Source: Panopea generosa (taxonomy: Eukaryota; Mollusca; Bivalvia; Adapedonta; Hiatellidae). From it: a stretch of 64,000 nucleotides of DNA. Below, one piece after another: positions 39,001 to 51,000 of the stretch (within the stretch, counting starts at the first letter, position 1; every line of letters starts with the position of its first letter). A program made the translations under genes and the position numbers. Below the pieces are notes generated by a model. It saw nothing but the letters and a program-made list of their open reading frames with translations. It did not search any database and was not told where the DNA came from. Location: positions 4,943,001-5,007,000 of the forward strand of contig CM055897.1 in NCBI GenBank assembly GCA_029582155.1, given 5' to 3'.

Positions 39001-42000
39001 ACAACGGACACCAGGCGATCACAAAAGCTCACCTGTGAGCCTTTTGCTCAGGTGAGCTAAAAATGTGTACACTTTATGAAGTTTTCTTATCACATTTTAC
39101 ATGTACAATACGAATATACAATTTAATGTATATAAATAACAATGTAATCATGTACAGGGATATACGGTTCACTATTTACAGTTAACACTGTATAATGGTT
39201 ATAAGGAATGTCAAACGATGTTATTAGTATCATGGGCATTCAATATAGAGCTACTAGAGACTATTTACTAAAATAGACTCACTAATATACTAAACACTGT
39301 TCACTTAAATATAGGATACCTGTGCAGTCACAATCAATTTAAGCCACGCCTACAATACAAGCAACAATAATAATATTGTTGAAGGTTTTACAGCATACTT
39401 TAGTTTGATGATATTCTTATATTGACAATTACTGTTGGTATGTGGTATAAACGGTTGCTAACAATATTGTCTTCCAATTAAAATTTTACCATAGAAACCG
39501 AGCACAATTAGTGTGAACAGATATACAATCAATAGAAAGCGTAAGGATAAATAAATACTTATTCATACAAAGAGAATGCTCTATAATTGTTCAGATCAGT
39601 AGTGGATCCTTTATTGTTGATGCTAGAGAATACACTTTCTCCCTAGTATTCCTACGCAAAACTCAAACTCCCTAAAGAGGGTCCATATAACTTATTTGTA
39701 AAAACTTAATCCCTATTGAAAAAGATAACTTACATTAAAATTGAAGAAATTTGACTGACTGGTTGTTCAGGTAAAGATTTTTGAAAATTCTCAATTTTAA
39801 CCCTTTTGGGACATCGTCTGGCCCATTATGGAAATTACTTCCTCGTTATTGAACCAAATTTTATTTGCTATGACTAGATTTGCTTAAGATCTCAAATTAC
39901 AGAATATTTTTGCACAAATGGATGAAACAACAAGAATTTTTCTATATCCCATTGTATTTCTATGGAAATCTCAAAGCACTGCTCTAGTTATACAAACCCT
40001 TGGATTTGTACAAATTTAGAACCTCTTATCTACATGAATACCGTATATTCCCTTATAAACGCCCCCACTCTAATAAACGCCCCCACCTATTTTTCTGGAA
40101 AATTAAAAAACAAAACAAAACGTATATGCGATTTGAGTGCGTATTCGCCCATCTTTCCCTGATTGATTATTTTGTTACACAGACAACAATTAGCGGAGTG
40201 TTTATTACCTTTGAACTCTTTAACCCGTTGTTTATATCTTGGGTGACCACTTAACCACTTTTGGTTGAACAAATACTTCCCCATATTTGCTGTTCAATAC
40301 TAGTAAAACTACTGTCTGCCGATTAAAACATTACAAAATGTTAGAAAATGAGATTAGTCTGTGCAGCTGAAAGCTCATTGTTCCACATTGATAAGAGCAA
40401 GCGTCCAAGTGATTTAAAGTGAAGAGTACACTGACCATAAATTCGGATATTCCAGTACTAGTAATTTCATACAGATTTTCAGCTTTTTTTCATCCTATGT
40501 CGATTATTTCATTCACTCTAAAATAATTCTGAACCATTTTTTCAGAGATTTAAACCGGATTTAAGGTTTTTTCCATTGCTTTATTGGTTTTATTGTATTT
40601 TTAACTGTTGTTGAATTTGCTTTTTTTTAATCTTTTATAAACGCCCCCACCTTGTAAAATGTAACGCCCCCGGGGACGTTAATTAGGGAATATACGGTAA
40701 CTTATATCAAATATGAACAAAACAGACATTTTATTGCAGATTTGTAAACTAATACATCATCATAACATATTCATAACACATAATATCACGTGAAATAACC
40801 ATTAATACATCATTAATACCACCATATTTCATTATCATTTTCTATATTTTCAATTTTTAAATTGAAATAATTCAAGACATACATTAAATCATAAAGACCC
40901 TTGCTTCAGATCCAAAACTGAGTAATATTTTTAAACAACTAGAATGAATGAGAGACGTCAGAAAACAGCATTAACTTGATTAATCTAGCCTTGTTACAGA
41001 ACAGTATTTGATATCTATATTATGTAACAACAGAAAAACAGTTCCAAAGTTAAAATGGGGCAGTGTATTAAAAAGTGTGGGGAAGGCACGGACAGAAAAA
41101 AGGAGGTGGGGGCTCAGGCAGATACCATTTATATAAGACATAAGAAAATAAGAATCATTATACAGAATTGAAAGTGTCTATACATACAACTTGCACCTTA
41201 ACTTTAACACAAGAGTTTAAAGACAAAATATGACCTTTTCACCCAGCACTGCCACAGAATAATGGTTGCAGAGAAGTAGTGATCACAACAAGAATTCCGC
41301 AGAATGATATATCTCGCCGTGTCTGCTTTGACCATTAATACACACATGGGAGAGAAAAAAATTAAAATACAATGACAAAAATGGCTGCATGTATCTGTAA
41401 AGCTCAAAAATTATTGTTTTAATCCAGTGGTAACAGAGAAATGACATAACAATTTCCATAATATATTAAAGAGTGGTTATTTACAATAGTTATTTGATTT
41501 GATGAATTTAGTTACAGCCACAATTTGCAAAAATATGACAAAAGAATGTGCATTATATTCATGCAAGAGTTATCCAACTTGGTTAATGTAATAGGTTTAA
41601 CGACTAAGAAATATTGTAGGAAGTATTGTATGAAGTTTCAATCAAATACATTAAGTGATTTTTGAAATATGAACTTGATGGTAGTTGCACACAAAACTTT
41701 AACCAGTATCTTTAAGTAAAACATTTATAAAAAAGAAAAAAAAAAAAAAAGAAATTAAAAATAAAAATAAAATAAAATTTGTTTTAAATGTCTTAAAAAA
41801 AAAGAAAAGTACTCAGCATCTGCATTATATAATGTAAGGTGTTAATTGTAACTATGATTTAAGAATGAGTGTCCTAGCACTAGTACTTATTGAGAAATAG
41901 TGTTAAAATGAAAACTTAACGTTGGAGGTAAATGCAAAATTCAGCATCAAACAATGTCAATTGACCATAAAATGTAGGTCACACTCAGCATCTGCAGTAT

Positions 42001-45000
42001 ATAATGTGCTGCAGGGTGGTAGTTGTAACTATGATCCAAGTATGAGTGTCCTAGCACTTGTACTTGTTGAGAAATAGTGTAAAAATGAAAACTTAACGTT
42101 GGAGGTAAATGCAAAATTCAGCATCAAACAATGTCAATGGACCATGAAATGTAGGTCACACTCAGCATCAGCAGTATATAATGTGATGCAGGGTGTTAGT
42201 TGTAACTATAATCCAAGTATGAGTATGAGTGTCCTAGCACTAGTACTTATTGAGAAATAGTGTAAAAATGAAAACTTAACGTTGGAGGTAAACGCAAAAT
42301 TCAGCGTCAGTCCATGTCAGTTGACTATGAAATGTAGGTCACACTCAGCATCTGCAGTGTATAATGTGATGCAGGGTGTTAGTTGTAACTTTGAGCCAAG
42401 TATGAGTGTCCTAGCACTTGTACTTGTTGAGAAATAGTGTAAAAACGAAAAAAACTTAATGTTAGAGGTAAATGCAAAATTCAGCATCAAACAAAGTCAA
42501 TGGACCATGAAATGTAGGTCACACTCAGCATCTGCAGTATATAATGTGATGCAGGTGTTAGTTGTTACTTTGAGCCAAGTATGAGTGTCCTAGCACTTGA
42601 ACTTGTTGAGAAATAGTGTAAAAACGAAAAAAACTTAATGTTAGAGGTAAATGCAAAATTCAGCATCAAACAAAGTCAATGGACCAGGCAATGTAGGTCA
42701 TACTCAGCATCCAGTGCTCCAAGAATAGGATAGCCCGATGCCCGGGGCTTGTCAAATCTGGATCCGGGCATGTGCCTTTTTCAAAGTTACTTGCCCGTCA
42801 GGCTTGTCTTAAAAAATCCGACAAGCTAGTTTTCACAATACACAGGTCTGCAAATATCCCTATTCGATACGAAGCAGGCCAAACTGCTGTTTAAAGACCG
42901 TAACTAATCAGTATAAACAATTAACCCCTGCGGTGTTTATCACACCACATGCCCGATAATGCGACTTTGGAAAACCTCGCATGCATATTTATTTATCTAT
43001 TTTTATTACTCTAATGTGATTGGTGGATAGCTTTGAATATAAATTAATCTATTTTAAATAACCGCTCTGATTGGTCGTATATTTACGACCAAGGTACACG
43101 TTTCTTACCACCTACCCGAGCAAAGACAAAAAAAGACGATGACGTAATTCGCGGGTGTCTCTCAAATTCTCCATTATGAAGAGTATAAAATTACCTCCCT
43201 TCGCCAATATGGTAACGATTTCTAAAATCTGATTATGTTTTTGCAGATAATTTGTGATCAATCGCGTTATGTAAAATGTCAGCATTAGGTTCTGGTAATT
43301 TTATAAATATTTCGAAGATTTACAATAATTGGAACTGTATGTGTATAAATTTTCTTCTGTGAAAACGTGAAAGTTGATATTTAAATTGAGTTTACGGCAA
43401 AGAAAAATGTGGGTGGGGTATTATAGTAATAAACATTGCTTTTTGGTTGTGTAGTTTCAGCGTATATTTTTTTTGGCATGATTTAAATATAATATTGAAA
43501 CCAACAATTAATATGAATTATGTGGGTTTTTTTTAATATTTGAAATATAGTTGACTAGTTGCACTTACTAGACATTTGAAGGCTATCATAGACTGCATTT
43601 ATTTATCATATTGCCAAGTTCTCTTGGATAGATTGAATAGCTTTGTAGGCTTGACATTGCCATAATTGTATGTTATGACAGCAATAAAAAGAAAACAAGA
43701 GAAAGATATTTAAAATAATGTTTTAAATAAACTCCTGCTCCCACACTGCCACTGAATCGACAGAACAGAAATGATAGTCGATAAAGAACAAAGATTAAAT
43801 ACAACATAATAAGTTGGACATACTGACAGAGACGTGGTCAGTTCTCCCGAAATTCTCTCCCTTCTCCCAGTCTTATTCAAACTCTAAAACTGGTGATTTA
43901 GACATGCATAAAATTAAGGGGAGCTAACCCTACATAAAATTAATACATTTAAGTCTACGTTTACATATTTCATATTATACCGCAAGGTGTATTGGTAATA
44001 AAAATCTGGGCATGTGAACCGTTGATCAGGGCAAGTTATTTTTCAGCCAAGGCAAGTAGATTTTTTCAACCTACTTGCCCTGGGCTAGTCCCAAATTTTT
44101 TTTTCTTGGAGCACTGGCATCTGCAGTGTATAATGTGATGCAGGATGTTAGTTGTTACTATGATCCAAGTATGAGTGTCCTAGCACTTGTACTTGTTGAG
44201 AAATAGTGTAAAAATGAAAACTTAACGTTGGAGCTAAATATAAATGTTTGACACCGTCGGAGGAAAAGCAATACCTTGATCTTGCTTTCGCTCCTTTGTC
44301 GCGAAGAAAAATCTGTCCAGACAGAAAAAATATTTATGAAAAATTCAAAGGAACATAACTCATTGAAAAATGAGGCAACATACTAACAATATGCACAACT
44401 AGGCTTGGTACCAGCCACCCTTTGGAAATTCTGGCCTATAGTGGCTGAAAAATAGTGATCACAAAAATTGTCCACAGTCCAATGGACGTATGGACGAGCA
44501 CGACTCCTATATAACCCCCATATACTTTGTATCTTTGGGTATCAGGGCTCGAATTTAAGCACTCGCCACTCGCAAAATGCGAGCTGTATTTTGAAAATGC
44601 GAGTTGAAATTACTTAAGCTGGCATTTTTTTGCGAGTGAATTTCAAGTTGAGAAAATTATTTATTTTATTCATTTTATTGATTTTTGAAAATAAACAAGT
44701 ATTATCCTGGTAAAAATAACGAGTTCTTGTCAATTTTACCAAATTTCTTTTGCTTCTCGCGCCAAATTACCCCCTAACAGCACTATTGTCAATGACATGT
44801 ATTAAATATTTATATATGTGTAGACTGCGTCCAATTGTTTTTGATCTCAAGTTCGTTCTGCAAAACGGAAGGAAAGTTAAAACCCGTCAACAACATAATG
44901 AGTAGACTGCGTCTAGTTTGATCGATCGCGCACTCACTCTATAAAATAAAAGTAAAGTTGAAACCCGTCAAATTTATTGTTTACATATTTTGTCAGCTGT

Positions 45001-48000
45001 TAAAATGGCTGATAAAATAACATCTTTTTCTCCATTTAACCGGCGATTGAAAGCGAGTCCCAACAAGAAAAAGAGAAATAATCCTTCCGTTAATACTGTA
45101 ATGAAATGGGAGTGACAGCTCAATATCACACTGGGTTATAAACTTGTCAATGACAAAATGGTGTGTCAATTGTAGAAACCACCGTGATCGACAGATCATT
45201 GATATCACAACATTTACACATGTTAAACAATTGTCCTTGGCTAGATCTAGATCTTATTTTAAAACGAAAGGCCATTGGCTATATTAATTCTATAAATAGA
45301 AATGTGTGTATGTCTCAATCTCAGCCTCTCTGTACACTTGTTATTGTTGAATCCATGATTCATATTTTGGTTTAGTTAAGTGTTTATTTATGATATATCA
45401 TTGTATGCATTTATTTATTGTATTATAATAAATTTATTTTTTTAAATATTTTGTTTTGTAAAGTACTGCTTTGAATTGTACCTTTACATATATAATAACC
45501 TTGATACCATTGTCTATAAATTAAAAAAAGCTAATAATGCATATTAAATAACATGCAGGCTTTGAAACAATTAATTTTGGATTTATTTAGACATTTTGGA
45601 CTACAAGTTTCTGCGAAAATTGGTTTGGCTAGTTGGTTTCAAATTTGGCCAGTTGAAATTTTAGGCACTGGCCAAAATTGCCAGTGCACAAAAAAGTTAA
45701 ATTCTAGCCCTGGGTATAATAACAAAGTTTTGTACAAGAAAATAATATAATATATAATAAAATATGGGTAGTTCTCAGTTATTCAGCAATTCAGTACCAT
45801 GGAACTTTGATTATAATTTGTAATAAAAATAAAGCTTATTTGACATGTTTGTTGTGTTAATACTGTTAGATATGATCTGAATGAATAGTAAAGATAGTTT
45901 TATGGAGACATGGTCAGAAAGAAAAAAATTACAACATTTTTAAATTGAAAAAAGCCAGTTTTGACAGGGTCCATTTTGGGACATTTTACCATCAGTATAT
46001 ACAATAAAGTTGTATTGTTACTTTCCGATGGATTATAAAGTCATTATTTATGGTAACTGTAAAACCATAAATAAAATTAAAATATAAGCATCTCTAAAAG
46101 ACTAAAATGCCGATTAAAAGTTGATTTTAATAGAAATTAAATTCTGCGTATGGACGTTACGGTGTCGGTCAATTTTTGTATGAAACTCTGGCATCTATTT
46201 TTAGACAATACAAGCATGGACAACATCATTTGCATGTGGGGGTGTTAGGTTGTTTGTTTAAAGTTACCTTGTAAAGTAGAGTGATATACAGGATTTCACA
46301 ATAAAAAAATATCACCGAACTTTCCTCAATGTATAAATGTCGGTCAATTTGTAACGTCCAAAACGAATCGTCGTAAATTATCAATTTTATGATCGTATCA
46401 TATCTAACACCCCTCAATGGATAAATAAACGTGTCCAAAAACGCGTCATCAGTTTGTGTGTACACAACTCTACCACCAGCAGGGAGAATATAGAGGTAAG
46501 TGTTGTCGGTCAATCAAAAAGTCAGAGTAACGTCCAGAACATTTCATCACTCTCTTGATAAAACATCTAAAGTGAATCAATGTACTATTGTGATGATTGC
46601 AAACAATAAAAAATTGATGTTAATCGAAAGAAAAGACGGAAATTGCCGTATTGACGCAGCTAGCGGTCCGTGTTATGTCTGCAAATCAAATGAGTATATG
46701 GACGTTATACCTTGACATTTTATCGTGTTTTGGATGTTACTATTTGACATGGTCAACTTGTCTATACCAAATGTCCTACGCTTTAATGTAATTAATAACC
46801 ATGATGTATACCCCAGTATTTGATATCATACCATTTTCTCTGTAAATGAACACAACAATTCTAGTTTGTCTATTCTGTCACCAAATATCTCCTTCGTCGT
46901 GTTTTGGACGTTACGTTTGCAGACGTTAGGTAATGTTGTGGATGTGACATTGACATTTGTTTCTACTTGAATGTGTAACATCCAAAACTGATTTCATAAA
47001 TCTCTAATTGAAATAATATGAGAGACAAGAAGATTAACAATTAATTATCCTTTTTTGGTAGAAATTGAGTTGACCTAAGTATGAGTTTGCCAGTACTCCC
47101 GATAAATAAGAAATATTATCAATTCATGGATGTTTTGTTTGTTATGGATGTTACATTTGACACAAGAATTTTGGAACAAACAGTTTTGTGTTAAAGTCTG
47201 AAACATAAATTACTAATTAACTGATCTAAGTTTACAAAATATCCTTTAGAATGTTATTCTCATGTTAACAGTTTAATTTTTAAAAAATTAATTGTAAATA
47301 ATAATGCTTAGTACCAGTATTAATGATATAAAATATATATGTATTAAAAACAATAACTACAAACGATACTAATTTTGTTCTCTTAATTACTTTAAGAAAA
47401 TCTCATGCCCATAATTATGTTGCTTTATCATTTAATTTAAATAAATACAGACAAAAAATAACTACAAATTTATCAAGAAACATTTTTTTATGTCCAGGTT
47501 GATCAATGGCCATGGGTTTGTTAATTAAAACCATTTCCTCGAGTGTGGAGATCTTTGGCAGCTCTAGGAGACCAGGCACAGTGATCTTTGAGGATATTGT
47601 GAGTGTTATCTCCTCTCCAGATTTGGCTACGAGTGGACTTAGGAAATTCTTCTATGTATTCAAAGTTAAGAACAGTGCCAATACAATTTAATATCAGTTT
47701 AGATAAAATAAAAGTAAATTGCATTCTTACTCTCTCCCAGTAGGATTAATATACTGATTATTTACTTTTATAGCGCTATAACTTTGTTATATATGTACAA
47801 ATAAACTTTTTGACTGTATAAAATACTTAATAATAATATAAAAAACTTTCATTTGTGTATTTATTTTCAGACCTTTGAGATGTCTCAGGAAGTTGTGAAG
47901 ATGCCATTTTAATAGCAACAAAAGATTCTTTAGGGATCAAAAGAAGAAAAAACTTTGAAATATTATTCACTGACATATATGGATATAGTTGATTATTCTT

Positions 48001-51000
48001 CCAATAAATTTTAATTGCCATTTGTCAGAAGAGACTTGTATACTTTGTCAATACCTTTTCTGGTTGGGGGTCTCATTTATATACTGGAGATATACTAAGT
48101 GCTGCTAGTCTAGTTCACAAAGTTTTGGCAAGCACTGTAATAATACAGTGAGCAGATAGACGCTTTAAGTGATTTTCTATACTAGTTGGTTGGTGGGCCT
48201 CATAAACTTTATTTATAGTATATACTACTAGCAGCCTAGTACACAGATGTTGGGAAATCCTTCTTATAATACAGTTAGCACATGTAGATAAATACTAGAA
48301 GTAAGACAACATAATTTATTTATTTCAATATTACTAATATAACCCTTTAATATTACTAGCAGTTGTTCAGTAGTTAGCAGTGAAACGAGTTCAAACCACT
48401 AAAGTACAAGTTTAAATATGTATACTAGTATAAAATGTTATAACACATGGCCAAGTGTGATGAGATGTACACTATTAACAACAATATAACAACAATTATA
48501 AAACAATACAGAAGTAATCTTGTAATTTGTGTATGTTGTGGACGTTATTTTTAAGTTGTGGACGTTACATATTTGCATATTTGTCAATTGTCAAAGAGTA
48601 ACGTTCATATGAATTGTGACAAACTATTCTGATATATGTATGTCAGTTTGAAGTTAATATGAAAAATCATAAGGATATGTTCTCTAATTGAAAGTTTTGA
48701 GTACTATTTCAGTTTGTTTGGATATAGATAGCAACACGCTGAACTTTTATCATATAAATTTTTAGTAACATCCACAACTACAAAATATATATAATTACTT
48801 TCGTTCTGGTTATATTTGATTTTTTCTATAATTATTATTTCATAGGTATTCTCCAGTCTTATCTAATAATCATAAGTAATTGTATTGAAATCACCCATTA
48901 AATGCATAAACTATTGTCAATAAATAAAATGTAACGTCCAAAACCTTGAGGTTACCATACATAAATTTTGATTTACATGATTTTCTTGTCACAAACTATC
49001 TTTTTATTATTAAAATCATACAGAGGAATGTTTAAACTACATTTTAACACCAAAATATTTACTCTAAGTTATAATTTAATAAATCCATCATTGTGTCTGG
49101 AAATTTGCTGAATAACTGAGAACTACCCATATAACACTTCGTGATAACAACTTTATGAATATAACATTAGTAAAAAATTTGTGATTTAGAAATAGAAGTT
49201 TGGGATTTTACAGCTAGGGAATTGAAGTTTAGATCTTTTGAACTTAATGAATAGTCATAGCACAATAAGGACTTAAAATTTAAAATTAATGTAACTTAGT
49301 GACCATCTGATATCTTATTTTACTTTGTCACTTTATAACTTCATTTGTGAAAAATGCATATTTTTGTAGATATTAAAGTTGACAGTTTGAACATCTTATC
49401 TAAAAACTGTTTATTTTAATCCTTCATTTTGTTCATATCTACGACAACCACACATCATCAATTTCTAGTTTCTAAATTATGAGTGGCACATTTTCCTTTC
49501 ATAAACACTATACAAAACTCCAAGTCCCCTTATATGGCCTTGTAAATACTAGCCTCTTGATTTATAAAAATATATCTCCATTGTAATCACAGGCTTCCCC
49601 TTCTTCTTCCTCTATTACTGCACAAAAACACTTTGTGGTGTCGTCAACGCCTAATTAAATTCCAAGGGCTGGGTCAGTTTAACCCCAGGGAAACACATTG
49701 TACATTTCTGAGAGAACTATATTTGGTGGTCAATTCAAATTGAATTATTCAAAATCTGTTTGGCAAATCAAAGAAAATATTTTTAATTTTCATTATTATT
49801 TTTTTGGTTAGACGTGCATCTCGAATTTTAGATTGAAAAAAATAGTGTGTTTAGTGATTAAACACAAAACTGCAATTTCGATTAATCTTGAAGTAAAAGC
49901 CGCATTTAAAATTAGTCACAGTGCTCCAGATTAGCTTTTCTTCAAATTATCATATTACTCCTTAGATTTGTATGTCATGCTTATTTTCAAAATGTTAAAT
50001 GTAAAAATAAACTATTTAAAAAATAAACCAGTCAACCAAATGTCAGTCTCATTTTACCACTTAGTTTTATATTCAAATGCTTTAATTAGAAATCGCAATA
50101 CTTAAATACCCAAAATAGTGCTTATTTGGATCATTGAGTCGCATCCAGCATCGCTGGAGTAACCTCACTTACTGAATCAATATTAAACGTTTGTGCCCTT
50201 CACTTTATATCAGACTCAGCAAAAACTTTCTGTACTCACTCACGTGACTGATACGCATTTGCATGAATAGTCAGGAATTCCCAAAATAAACCAGTTACAA
50301 ATATGAACAGTTTGAAAACATACATATTTAGTAATTTACGATCAGATTACTTCATCAAAACACACTGTTAGAAATTCCATTTTCGAAGGGAATCAATCCT
50401 ATTGCCCAAATACAAACATGGATTTATATAGAGAAGTATTGGAAATTTCATCTCCAGAATAAAGGTTGACAAGGGAATCTGAGTTGAACCACTGTCCTTC
50501 TGCAAGTTACCTGCAAAGTTTCTCATATACAATTATTTGGACTCACGTGTTGAGAGATACGTAAATAAGAGGTCAAAGATGGCCCTATATCGCTCATCTG
50601 AGTCACCCAACTGAAGTAGATTATACTGAAAGATGCCGGTGGCTATGCTTTTTATCAATTCTGATGGCTTGAACCATATTGGTAGATGTTTACCCTTGGA
50701 AGGAATATTTCTGTGAAATTATTATGTAATCGGGCTTGTAGTTTCCAGCAAGAACTTTTTACAAAAGAAATACAGAGAAAACAAGCCCAAAGCCCTGGCA
50801 ACCATATTTTTGTGGCAAGTAACCACTTGAAATTATGCAACATTTGGTCTTCTGACTCACTCTGAACAAGACATTACCCGCCTTTGCAAGCGGCCATTTC
50901 AGGCACTGAGTAAATGAAATATTTAACTTCATGCATGGTTCAGTGACCCAGGTTTGGAAGTTGTGTTTGATCCACTGCCACGACTATGTGTGGTGTCCTT

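Noticed and set aside
40000-40254. 84-codon plus-strand frame
   Set aside because: Falls across the end of a TIR element with AACGCCCCCAC words; no similarity to proteins.
46226-46715. Two overlapping opposite-strand frames inside the 45765-49129 element as a possible transposase
   Set aside because: Both under 100 codons, with no catalytic motif or family resemblance that I can see; kept only as element content.
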